Of a DNA stretch of 64,000 bases, positions 1 to 13,000 are shown in pieces. Within the stretch, counting starts at the first letter, position 1. Each line of letters opens with the position of its first letter. The stretch is taken from positions 496,001-560,000 of the forward strand of contig JACATO010000333.1 in the NCBI GenBank assembly GCA_018389105.1, read 5' to 3'. Below the pieces are notes generated by a model. The model worked only from the letters and a program-made list of their open reading frames with translations. It was not told the origin of the DNA and ran no database searches. A program made the position numbers and the translations under genes. Origin of the DNA: Nautilus pompilius (lineage: Eukaryota > Mollusca > Cephalopoda > Nautilida > Nautilidae).

Positions 1-3000
1 CCAACAAGTTTTTTTCCTTTAACTAACAAGTCATGAGCTATTACTGGCAAGCAAAGCGTCACAAATGCTTCTCTTTTAGTATAGGACAAAATAACTTCGT
101 TCAAAATTAAAACCAAACATAGACACAAAAACTGAGCAAAATATAGTTTGCCTGTGGAAGTTTCTTGGCAAAATAAACCAGCTACCAGCCTCCTACGAAT
201 CCCCTTTCAAGCCAAATCTTGCACTCAGCTTCAAATACATCCCTCTTCGGTGCACAACAAGATCTGTTTTTTTTGTTTTTTCTCATTGAAAGATTCTAAG
301 TGTAAAATTTTGAAATTAATATTTGTTTTCTGAAATTTGCCCCTTTCCTTTTTTCTTCCAAGTACCCCAGAAAGTTACCAGGTTTCATTCAGGGCTAAAA
401 AAAAGTCAACCACTGTCAGGAAAACAAAAACTTCTTCCCAAGAAATCCCATCCCCAGACTTGTTCAAACAAACAAGGGGAAATAACTTACTGACTTTCAA
501 CTTGACAGTGACCTCCCCTTCACAATCCTGGTGTCATAACCCCCCAGTAGAGTTTTATCTCCCTACACCAACTGCATCTCTGATTTAGGGCTACAATTCA
601 GTTTTAAATCGCAACTTTTATTCTGCAAATGTTGAAAAATTGTGAAAATGAAAAACTTGGAAGTATGCTTATTCAAGGCCGCAATGCCAACTGCCATGTT
701 CACAGTTTCTTCTTTCTTTTACTGTGTGTAGCTTTTCTTTCCTACCTCTTTATGGAATCGGCAAATTAACAAAGCTTTTATTTGATGATGAACAATCCAG
801 CTAGCTAATAGAGTCAAGATGATGATCATACACTTTTCAGGACCACAATGTAGCATCACTACCATAGTAAAACAATACATCTTAAACAGAAAATGGTGAA
901 ATCCCACTGACCCACTAATGAGGGTGGCCATGATTGAGGCCCCAAGTTTGTCCCTGGTTGGCTCAGTTTGAATGGGCTTCCTTCCACATCCAGAAATGAG
1001 AATTTCACAGTTGAATTTGGAAGTGATGGGTAGCCTAGAGGATAGGCAACACTTTCTAGGCTAGAAACCTATAATTTCTTTCATCCTTTTGGGCTTTTCC
1101 TCTATTTTTAGTTTTGTTTTGAAATATGACATTCTGGTATCTTTACAAATAAATGTTACTAGCCTCTCACAATCTATCATCTTTTAGTATTTGGGTAGAA
1201 AATACAGTATATAGTTCTAAAATGAAATCCATCCTCTTCATGGAGCAATGTAACCAAGTTTTAATTTCTGCAGGTCACTGATAGTGACAATTATGCAGGC
1301 TGCAGAATACCCTGTCCAAACATACTATATACAAGTAAAATGTCTTTTTTCCATGGTTTTCAAAACCACCATCTTGCCCAGTAGATTGGGATTTTTGCTT
1401 ACCATTAACAGTTTAGACTGTTTATTTCTTCTTCACCATCTTATTTTCCTTACTTATGGATTCCTAACCAAACCTACTTGCATCCACACCTATTTCAAAA
1501 TTACATTTTCTGTTTTGTTTGCTTTAAAAAAATGTCAACTTTGTCAAATTGTCACGAGCTACAAATATAAATGGCACTGCAAGATTTCCATCATCTCTGG
1601 CAAGTGTGAAGAAAACGGTATTGATGACTGATTGTCCCATACGAGATACCACTGACAACTTCTGTGACAGGAGTGAAAGCTGGCACTAACAGTAATTACA
1701 TACATGAAACAATCATGAAAATGCAAGACAGATTTATTCTTCAACTTAAACCCATTCTTATTTTACTTTTTTCTTTACTATTTATATTGATTAATTAATA
1801 AACCATAGATCTCTGCTCCATGCGATTAGATGGATGTCATTTATCAATGATAAAAAGAAAAAAACTGCAAACAGGCAAAAAGATCCATCTTCTGGTCACA
1901 GGATTTAGTATTTCTTACTTTTTGTGCCATATCACCACTTGCAAGACACTCACTGGAGTAACCAAATCATCCTATGAACAAAATAATTGTTAGACCCTTA
2001 AATTAAACAGATAATGACAACAATGCCTGGATATAACACAGATGGAAAAACTGGCAAAACTTCAGCAAGAACATCTTTCTAGGAGACATTGCTCATAAGC
2101 ATCCGCATTACTATCTAGCAGAAAATGGCATATAATCAAGATGTACAAAGAAACAGTATGAAAGATTCATTTATAACCCTGGGCCAATGTTGGGGGAAAG
2201 TGCCTCTATTGTATGTACTGCAAAACCTACCAAGTTCGGGTTTCCTTTTGTTTGTTTGTTGTTTTTTAGTTACCATGGAAACCTTGAATATACAAATCAA
2301 ATTTAAACAATAGAAATCCAAATATTGCAAATGCTTGTTTTATAATAATGTCAATATTTTGGACTAAATGTCTGCATAATTGTACATGGAGTAATTTTAC
2401 ATAGTTTTTTAACACTAAAATTCTCCTTGAACTATATTAAAATGACACCGAAAAAGTTACTGTTTCTCTGCCTAAATGCTTATCGGATTCTTTTTGGTTT
2501 GATGATGGTACCAACCATTCTATTTACTTGCACATCTCTCATGGCAAAAGATACATTTTTTTTTGTCTTTTAAAAATCACCACCACCACCAGAGTGAAAT
2601 CTATTAAGGTGTAAGCAGGCACGTGCCGTCTCTAACCAACTCACATAGAAACATATCTTAAGTCATCCATTTGCATTATTAATCTTTTCCAGAGGATGCA
2701 TTGCAACATATTTCAAACAGAGAGGCACTACATCTCAAAGCAGTTACTTGATAAAAGCAGCACAGGGAGATAACCCTCTTCAAGACCTTCTACTAATGAC
2801 GTGTAACCCTATTTAAAATTGTGTTTCAGGCCTAAAAAGTACACAAACCGGTTTGTGTTTTTAATGAGGTTCAAGTCAAACTGGAAGCGCCGCCACTTAG
2901 TCATCCTAGACACTAGACTAACATATGAATGAGGTCTGTTTTCTAGAGCATGATCAACATGAGAGTAGGAATACTAAATGGATGCTATAGGTCAGTGGTA

Positions 3001-6000
3001 TGCTTTACTGCAATACTTTAACTGTGGCGTTAAATATTTCTTGGGATATTTCAGCTAAATTCACGATAGATTTTAGAGCCTCATTGTTGTCTGGATATGG
3101 TGTGACAATAAACAGGTCACTTCTTGTCTGGTTCCCAATGCCACAGCTGCAGCTGCTGTCAACTTGCTTACTGGAGTGATGTTTTGTTCTCCGCAAGTGT
3201 CAATTTAAAAACAGATTTTACAAAATCAAAATCCTGCAGCTACACCAGAAACTGTTTTTTCTAGAAATGTCATAATTTTAAAAATCAACAATAAAAGACT
3301 GAAATTCCAAGAGTTATTTTACCCCCCTCCCATAATATTTGATACCAGAGCTTAAACAATTTTTTTCCTTTTTTATTGCAAACATTCATTTTAGCGAAGG
3401 GAGATAACTCTAAAATAACTAAAACCGCTGTGCCATAAATATGAAGATTGAAGATACTACAAAACTTGGCAGTTTAGTACCATATACGCTGAAGAATTTA
3501 GAGAAAGTCACCTGATTCTTGTTTTAGTTGATGCTTTTCAGAGAGTAAGAAGTTATGAAATCTGAAAACCTACGAAAAAACGTTTTTATATCAGAAATAA
3601 TTCCATAATGTAAATATCCTAATTTTATTATCACTGTTGCTAAATTTTCTGATTTTTTGTTAATAATTCTTCCTGAGAAATATTTCATGTTTCAAAATTA
3701 AAATGCTGTGTAAAAAAAGTTAAGTAAATAAAATTAATGAATGAAATTATGCATCTTGAAAATTTTTAACCAAAATAAATGCCAGTAAGTTATTTCCCTT
3801 TAACATTACCTGAACAGAAAGGGTTACCTATAGCCTGAGATATCCAACCTGGTATCTCTTCTCAGTTTTGATCCGTTGCTGTCTGAAGGGGATAAAATCA
3901 TCTCAGGGGTGGGAGAAAGAACATAAATACATCCAGCCACTTGCCAGACCTTCAGATATGTTCAGGATTATATCAGCAAACTAAAGTTTCTGAAATCAAC
4001 CAACAAATGTGCATGTAGGCAGGTACGTATACACACATACATATACATGCATGTGCCCGCTGCTACACTATGCTGTCAAGTCATCCACACCCGCTCATGA
4101 GTACAACTCACTATTTACAGGTTCAAGGGAACAAAAAAATAAACCTGAACAATTGAGGTCCGTCCGCAAAACACTGCCAGTTCAGGATGGTTGAGGTCAG
4201 TCAAAGACAAACTAACAAGTCAACAAACAATAGCACATGTGAAGTCAAAAAAACAAACAAACACAGAGTCAGGAAGACAAATTTCTTTCAGCATTTCCCC
4301 TCCAAAAAAAAAAAAAAAAAACACCAAAAGTGGCAGCAGTTGTTTTTGCATAATGCAATATTAAAAAACAACAACAACAACAAAAAATTAAATTAAAACA
4401 TGCTGTTTCATACAACAACTTGGTCCCGTTAAATCCTGCAGCATCTATCATTCTGTTGTAGACAGAACTCTGCTGCCTAAACACAAAAAACAGTCAAGAT
4501 TGTATGCATCATGTTTACACAGCGACACACAAGGTCACAGCTTCTTACATTAGAAAAAACAATATCCAGAAAGGTTTACTAGCAAAACCCTCTGTCATTA
4601 ATTCTCCTGGTTAGATCAGTGTGCATGCGCCATGCAAGAAATGATTGTTTCTACTGATGTGGAGACCACATGAATTTTCAATATACATTATCAAATTAGT
4701 CATGTTATTACAGAGTTTTAGAGAAACATCAGTTGTTGCTTTTGTTTTGTTTTAATTAGTAAAAACTTTTTTTTTTTAAATTGGTATAATTCTTAATGCA
4801 CTGGAGACTAGAAGCCAATCAGGTCCCCAGCCTGTTTAGCACATTAAACACCACCACATTTTAGTTGTTGCTAATAAAATTAAATAAAGCTGGTAGGAAC
4901 AGTTAAGTAAACTGAGACAAAGGTCCCTGTTTATCCACATCCTGAATAAAATGTGATGGGGGTCAATTTTTAAGGGAATATACTAAAGGGTTCAGCAGTG
5001 AGACTCTAGAATTCTCCTAGATCTTCAGCATGTGTGTGCAAAAAGATTACTAGATGTCCCTGGTTTAGACATTTTCAAAATAAGTAAAGCCCTTTTTCAG
5101 AATTTCTTTGTTTTTTAAACTGAGTAAGGCTTCAGCACAGCTTGAATCAGGGAGAAATGTTGCTGCGTCTTTTATTGGTAAATAAATAAATAATAAGCTG
5201 CTTGTGTGATGTTTAGGCAGACAGACAGACTACAGTTTAAAGATCATCTCAGCCATAGCAGCTGCTACCTGCCACAATTCAAGTGATCAAAAGATTTAAA
5301 GGAAATCAGATAATAAAAGCCTGTGAGCCCAGATGGGTGTTAGCACTGGGCCACTACAATCAACCAGAGTGAAACTAGTAGTTTTGCATGACTGTGAAAA
5401 TGAATTAAAGACAGAGGGAAAACCTTTCTAGAGGGAAGAAAAAATGAGCCCAATTTTTTGGATTATTAAGTGGATTACATCTGGAAACCTTGAGACATTT
5501 CTGGATAATGCCTGTATGAGATTAAAACAAACAAACTTGTGTTAATTTACTTTTCTTTGTCAAAAATACAACAGGCTTTCATTGTATGCATGAGATACCA
5601 CACTCTAGACCCTTTCCTACAACATCTCTGTAAACTAATTAAGATTCTTTTTCAGATCCCTGACTGCAATGTACATTACCACATACCACTACTATCTTGT
5701 TTCTCTCAGCATTCAGTAAAGATCAAATGGCATTGTTACAATACTACAGTTAATCTTCTCTTTAAAAAAAAAAAAAAACTAAACATTTCCTTGCCATGCT
5801 ACTATTATTAGAGTTTTAACGTCTTATATCTATGTATGGGACACCACATGTACCTGAACGCTGTGGTTATGAGAACGTAGTGAACGATAGCAGGTGACTT
5901 TATGTCTAGCAAAAGATGTCATGTACAAAGATTGAGAGTAACACTCAGTACATCCAAAACGAAACTACTCAGGAATAGTTTGAGTCTTTGAATTGTACTT

Positions 6001-6365
6001 TATTTTTTTAAATGCTAAACTAAGTTAGAAAAAACAAAACAAAACAAAAAAATAGACAAAAATGAAAAGAGGTGAGGGTGGGAGGCAAAGTTTAAATTTT
6101 CCTGTATTTTTTATGAAATAATATTGCTGATTTCATTATGTTCAAACAGCTCGGATATCGGTTTTGGTCAAACCCTCCCCCCACTCTGATGCCTGTGCAT
6201 GAGAAATTCTATAGGATAAATATCCAAATTGAAAAAAACAAGTCATACAATGAAGCCTGCGAGATTTTGTGACTACAGTGGATGACAGGCGGGAAGACCA
6301 ACAGTCAACCAACCTCATGTTACTGGCAGTGCATGGCAACTACAATCACCTGCTGCTACAAATGC
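1..6365. other. POU2F 3'UTR and downstream non-coding DNA
   Basis: There is no convincing coding exon on either strand: open frames are under 120 codons and of biased composition. The stretch is AT-rich with homopolymer runs (A tract near 4303-4322), an ACAGACAG run near 5220 and an isolated octamer ATTTGCAT at 2669-2676. The part nearest 6366 must contain the POU2F 3'UTR; its length cannot be set from sequence alone. Confidence 0.6.
5999..6004 (-). terminator. Candidate POU2F polyadenylation signal AATAAA
   Basis: Plus-strand TTTATT reads AATAAA on the coding strand about 360 nt past the stop codon. It is the first canonical hexamer I noticed downstream of the stop. POU2F genes often have long 3'UTRs, so more distal sites toward base 1 are equally possible. 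Confidence 0.4.
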
Positions 6366-7093
6366 CTAAGACTCCTGATTGGCGCTGATGGACACAATTG
6401 AGTTGGCCGAGGCTGCCACTGACTGCAGAGCAGTTGTTGGGATGATGATGGGCTGCGTAGAGGTAGTGCTGTTTGTGCTGGCTGCCGCGATCACCAGGCT
6501 CTGATTTGTCGTGCTCATGTTGAGGGGAGCACTGTTCACGGTGAGTGACACAGGCGTGGGAACAGTGACAGCAGTAGACACGGCCATGTTCGAGATTACA
6601 TTGCTCACCATCTGTGTCATCGATGGTGCCGTGGCAACTGTCGAGCTCATGTTCCCAACCATCTGCAGCTGAGGAGACAAATAAGATGATGGTGGGTTGA
6701 TTCGTTTCTCTTTCTGCCTGCGATTACAGAACCAGACCCGGACCACTTCCTTCTCCATGTTGAGGTTATCTGCCAACATCGCAATCTCCTCCGATGATGG
6801 TTTAGGGTTCTGAATGAAACTTTTTTCTAAAGCTACCCTTATTGATGATTCAATACTTGTCCGTTTCTTCCTGCGCCGACCGATGGACTCTGGGGTAACT
6901 GGAGATCCACTGATTGATGTTGGATTAGCAGTCATAGAGTCTGCATCATTCAACCATTTCTGCAAAAGGGGTTTCAGTTTGCACATATTTTTAAAACTCA
7001 GATTGAGCGCCTCAAACCGGGAGATGGTTGTTTGGCTAAAGTCATTCCCGTACAGTTTTCCCATCGCCAGGCCTACATCACCCTGAGTGAACC
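6366..7093 (-). CDS. POU2F1: POU2F terminal coding exon: rest of POU-specific domain, homeodomain, C-terminal tail
   Basis: The acceptor TGCTTTCAG precedes GG TTC ACT at 7093, and TAG ends the frame at 6366. It encodes [20 protein letters not shown] through [11 protein letters not shown] (DNA-contacting helix 3 of POU-S), a 21-residue linker, the homeodomain ([10 protein letters not shown] start, basic N-terminal arm; helix 3 with VWFCNRR), then about 110 residues rich in S, T, V and N ending SANQES. The open frame continues upstream through the acceptor to 7463, but that stretch is not POU-like and is treated as intron. Confidence 0.97.
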
Positions 7094-10000
7094 CTGAAAG
7101 CAGATTACAGCCACGTGAAAACACTTCAACAGATTGAAAAGTTACCAAAATAATTTGTTTATTACCAAAAACAGTAAACCATACAAGAAGCAGAAAGCAG
7201 AGCTGAAGAATGTTGCAAAGCTGCCAAAATTCTCGGCAGTAGATCTGCTCCTCCAATGTTAAGGGAATGGAGGAAGAAAAGAGAAATGACAGGACAGCAG
7301 AAGAAAGGAAAAACCAACTTTCATTAAGAATACGTGTGATACTAGGCAGCGAAAGGGAGACACATCTGAAGAGGGCTTGGCGGTAGGCTAAAGTTTCTGC
7401 TAATCTGACAGAAACAACAACAAAAAAATAAACCCCAATAATCAATAAGCAAATACTTTTCACAACAGTCAGCAGCCATATTGATGCTAGACCACTTCCG
7501 AGATGCCTTGGTCAGTGACCCGAAAGCATAAAAAAACTGGAATATCTGAAGAAAATTTACAGAGAAGAAATGGCACAAAAGTAGCAGTGCTATATACCTG
7601 ACTAATCTCTTACTGATATTTAAAGAATGTATAGAGGAAAACAGAAAAGATTTTAAAAAAAGGAGGAAGATTTAATAAATGCTGCATTAACAGACAGTAA
7701 ATCATACACTGTCTGAATAAAAAATTAGAGAACAGTCTACATAATAGACAGGATCACAACTGGCCTGAATGACAACTTCAATATATCATAGGATGGATCC
7801 ATCAGAACTATTTGCTCATTAACATCATGCGTTGTTGGCCCAGACAAAAAGCTAACCCAACACAAGCTCTGAGGTGGTGTTTGAAGATATCCAACAGATC
7901 TTGTTCTTCTGACTGAAGGTTTGTTTAAGAAGGGGAATCTATCACCAAAGCCTTTACTACACATTTCCTTGGAGCACTGCTCAAGTGGAAAGAAATATTG
8001 TTGAAAGTTTCTGTGATGCAAGCCACTATGGCATATCTGTTACTCCTGCTGAATGTGTGTTCTGACAAGCTTGCAACTGGAGCTATGGTGTGGTAGTTGT
8101 ATACAAACAAACAATATATGGCACAAACATGCAAGAAACTGGGCACTGCATAGAGGAAGGAGCAGCTTGCTGCACACACGACCACCATCATGCCCTTGTG
8201 GAGTCACCAATATACTTCCGCTCTCTGCTGGTAGACCACTGGGCTGCCACAGTCAAGAGCCTACTTCGATAAGGTTGGTTTGGCATACTCTCTCCCTGAT
8301 TTGGTTTCTTCCCACTCTTTTTCATCAGCCAGCTGCATAGGCTCCCCTATCTAAAAATAGAGAGTTCCAGTAGGAACTTTCATCGTGTCTGCACTAAAGC
8401 CACACACATACTGCAGCTGGGGAGAGGATCCGAGCAGCCAGCAACACTGCTGCCCTCCCAACAGAGGGTCAGTCTCTGTCTCATCACCATGTCTCCTTTA
8501 AACCAAGCCTCTTTAGTGTGATGCTATGGTGGGAACTATTTTATCAGGTAAAAATGCAGACTGGCCTCAACAAGAAAAAACCAGCGGGAAACAATTAATG
8601 CGTACTTTAAATCTACCCCTGGAAACAGAACATTAATACCAACCAAGTTCTATTCTTCTTCGTTTGAAATTTTTCGCAAACTGTTCTAGCTCTTCTAGGT
8701 CAATATTCTCCTCAGGCTGAAATTAAAAAAAAAAAAAAACATGTATAATATTTAATGTGTTATCAAAATAATTATGGAAACACGCACAGAATATGCACAA
8801 ATAAAGAGTAAGTGCACCTGAGAGATGTGTATAATACATATACAACGAATTATTATATAGAGAATGTACAAAAAATAAATAAAACAAATACATTGTTCAG
8901 TGCATCAGTACTTGGTATGTGGCCCTTTGCCTTGTGTAGAGACACCTTGTTTCATGCTCCCAAACAGGTTATCAATCTGTGACTGTGAAATGTTGTTCCA
9001 AATACCTGCAGGTGCTTAGTTGTTGTTTCACTTTCTCAGTAGCCATTTAACCCCATATAGCCTCCGTGATGTTCACATTCAAACTTTATGCAGATCAAGG
9101 CATCTTCGTGAGTGCTCCACTGGCCCTTTTATGTCCCAAACAGTTTTCTCCACACTGGCTGTATGCTTGGGGTCATTGTCATGTTGGAAGATGACTCCTC
9201 ACCCAAATGAAATGTCTTCCTGAGGGAATGGCATGATGGATGAGAACCCCCCTGTATCTGTTAGCAATCAGTATGTATACCTTTGATTTTAATCAGCCTA
9301 CACTTATATTGATCTACCTCCCCCCCAACCATGCTTCACTGTAGATGTTGTACACTGACCGTTATACCACTCCCAAGTCCACTTTTAAACAGACATCTGC
9401 TGATAATTGCCGAACAGTCCAAACTTGGATTCACCTGTAGAGAGCACCTTTTTTTTTCAGGTTTGCTCATCCCACTGTTTCTATTCTGCTACCCATTTCA
9501 GTCCTGCTGTTTGGTTGTATCTCATCATCAAAGGTTTTCAGGCAACTTCGCATCCATTTAGACAACTTGGCACTAATGTATCTTACTGTTCTCAAAGCTA
9601 GGTAATTTGAAAAAATCTCTTCTGGTCTGTCATCTATCATGGAGTGTATTGTCAACAGCACCAGTTCTGTGTACACTCCTCAGGGGCTTGCACACAGCTT
9701 CTTCTGGAACACGAAGTTGTGCTGCAATTTTCTATCCAAAGTAGCCTTCAGTAGCTAAGACTTTGATTTCTAGATTTCTTGTCATATGGCATTTCCTTCC
9801 CAGAAGCCATACTATTTACCTTATGTTCACCACAGTACAGTAACAGCGCTGCTTATACTCCTATGGTTCTTCAGGTGTAGCAGCACTTTCTGGTTGCCTG
9901 CATGACAACTGACTGCAAGTGCTATATCAACACAGACGACTGTATAAGGGAGCATTCTATTTTTACATGTGAGATGCAATTCTATCACGTTATATGCATT

Positions 10001-13000
10001 TTATACCCAATTTTCCCTCTTTCAATAATTATTTCCAATACTGTACATATATGTATTTTTTCTTGTTCCCCACAAGAATACTGATTTTTCTTTACTTTTC
10101 CTGATAAGATCCAATATTTAAGCACCAATTGTCATGTCTGGTAAAATCTTTCCCATCAGGATCATAAATTTCAGAAACAAGCATGCATCTCCAATCCTCC
10201 ATTGTCTGGCTCAAAAATTCTGATCAGTATCTGCCTGTCTCAACTCCAAATGATTAAATCATTCATTCAGAGAGATGTTGAGCTTAAAAAAACAAAAACA
10301 GACTGCTGTCTAACCCTGACCAACAAAGATTGACTGATTAAAAAACACTACCACCATCTTAAATTTATAGTTGTCCTTTGTGTTTATGGAATCAGGTTGT
10401 CACAAAAGTCTTGTTGGTTTTTATATTATGTTAATTTGGGGGTCATTTTTTGCATGCTTGTGAAGGTGTATGTAGATAAGTTATATATCGTTTTGTAGCA
10501 TGTGCTTTGGCATAGATTACGTTAAACCAACCTTTTTAGAAATCATAAAATGGATATTTGTTTCAAGGTTCTGAGTGAAGCATGGATAGAAAAGTTTTTT
10601 GTGCCATTTTGCTTCACGAGTTCAAACCGGGCCACATAGTGAGCGAGGCAACTCGTAACATTAAGCAAGCATGGGGCGAGGACACAGCAAATGAGCACAG
10701 AGTACAACAATGGTTTGCAAGGTTTCAATCAGGAGATGTGATCCTTGAAGATAAGGAATGTAGTGGACGTCCTTCCAGCTGTGATGATGACCGTCTGAAA
10801 GCCCCAGTTGAAGATGATCCAAGAAAAACGGTGTAAGAAATTGCTGGAAAGCTTGATGTAAGCACTGCAACTGTTTCCCAGCATCTTGATGTAATCGGCC
10901 AGGTAAAAAAGCTTGACAAGTGGGTGCCTCACGAGTTGAATGAACAACAACAAAGTCATCAATTGGAGATCTGCTCTTCACTTGTTATAAGAAACAAAAC
11001 TTGGCAAAATCATGACAGTTGAAAAGTACTGTCATGAATTAAACGTAGTTCACCAGAAACTCCAACAAAGACAGCTGGCATTGGGCCTCTTTGATTCACC
11101 AATCCTGCTCTATGACAATGCTCGTCCTCATGTTGCAAAAGTCTCTTCAGAAACTGAACATGTTGGGGTACCAAGTTCTCCCACAGACTACCACCTTTTC
11201 AAACACCTCGACAGCTTCCTCTCTATGAAATCCTTCTTCAATCAAGCAGCAAATGAAACTGCCTTCCAACAGTTTATCGACTCCAGAAATCCAGATTTTT
11301 TTTTCAAAATGGTATAAATGCGCTTGTAACTCCCTGGCAGAAGTGTACTGATTGTAACGGAACTCACTTTGGTTAATAAACTTCATGTTCAGCAACAATA
11401 CGAAGTCTCATTGTTGCAGTAAAAAAAAACAAAACTTTGTTACAAACTAATAATATTTCCACTAAAATCTTCAAAAACTCACTCTTATCTGCATTAAACT
11501 GTATAAAAAAAAAGCAAATTCACAAATATTGCAGAATTCAAATTTGCTAGATACAACTCTAGCATCTTAAACAATCTTTCTCGTGCACGCGTGTGTGTGT
11601 GAGTTTTTTGACACAAATGTCCACATGTTAAAATCAAACAGAGAGTGAACAGTAGCTGGTGTCAAACCAGTTAAATATCCATAATTTCAAAAATCAAACA
11701 AAATGGATATTTTACTGTTGTGTTAGAAATATTTTATAATTAAAAACAGTAGAAATTCCAGGCAAAAATAACAAACAATGATCTAAATATGTTAAATAAT
11801 TTTTTTACAGGAAACGAAAGCCGTTTTTGGAAACAATCTAACAAAACCTGGTTGCAACTGTATGATCATATCTGAGATACTGTTCTCTATGTAGTTACGT
11901 TAAGCTCCAGAAGCAAGCAATGTTATTCTTGATTATCATCATCATCAATGATGAATAATTAAAGTCTTGTTAAAAAGAGAAAAATAAAAACAAAAAATGT
12001 TGCAAATTCATGAAGAGTACCAAGAGTCCCTCCATAAATCTTCTCTAAAATTAACTGAATCGAGTCAAAATTCTGTTTCAAGTGATCAACCAATCAGTCT
12101 ACTAAATCAGGTAAAGCATGATTAACAGTCACGCAGTTCAAATTTCTACATCTAAAGCATCTATATTATCATAGATGCCTAAAGATTTCTTTTTTTAAAA
12201 CATGCACATAAATAAATGTACTCTGAGCTATATAATTAATAATAAAATATTCACGCAGATCTAATTAACAGACAAACAATCGATTCTAACCCTAACCCTG
12301 CTTACAATATTTTGAACTTAGGTTTTCCCAGCTCTCCTCAATCTGACTCAGACATGACTCTTCTGTAATCAAAATCTTGCAGGTTTTTCTGGACACAGTT
12401 CAGGCTAATTAAGGTTTTGAGGTGTTACCGATATTATATCTGAATCGCACGTGTAATGTACTCTACATACATGTGTGCTTAGTTAGCAACAAAAGACAGT
12501 TGTATTGGTGTTTGTGTGTTGACTAGTAATGTATCATGTGAGCTAGACAGTTTGTGTGGTACTAGAAAATATGCCTTCTGTTTCTATTTACAATGTCAAA
12601 TTGAACATGAGGTAAATTAGAAAGATGGCAACTCTTCATTATTCCAACAATAAGTATGATAGATAAATGGCCTATGACACAATAACATTTGACAGCCAGA
12701 TATAAATTACATAAGGTGCATATACACATGCAGTCTGTCTGACCATCCTACCTGCTTAAATACCTAGCCCTTTAGAACATAATTGCCAGCAGCATATGCT
12801 TTACCTGTATGGACAAGGTGGACTGAGCTGTCCCTGTTTGCTGGCCAATGACCAGGGACGAGGTGGAGTTCTGCTGAGCTGGCTGAGTCACCTGGGCCTG
12901 AACCGGAGGCTGGGGGCTTGAATGAGCCTGAGACTGCTGGGGAGCTTGCTGTACTTGGGGCTGCTGCTGCTGCTGCTGTGGCTGCTGCTGAGTTTGTGCT

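Larger units (their letters stand above)
8717..12804 (-). other. POU2F intron 5
   Basis: Intron of about 4.1 kb holding a Tc1 relic (about 8880-9880) and an internally deleted mariner (10392-11450). The stretch 11451-12804 has no recognisable element; two tandem TAACCC units at 12287-12298 are too short to mean anything. Confidence 0.7.

Noticed and set aside
7094-7463. Open frame continuing upstream of the POU2F terminal exon
   Set aside because: It crosses a good acceptor (CTTTCAG at 7094) and the upstream residues are not POU-like; exon 6 at 8644-8716 supplies the true preceding residues in the right phase.
12287-12298. Two TAACCC units as telomeric repeat
   Set aside because: Only two units within an intron; chance or trivial interstitial match.
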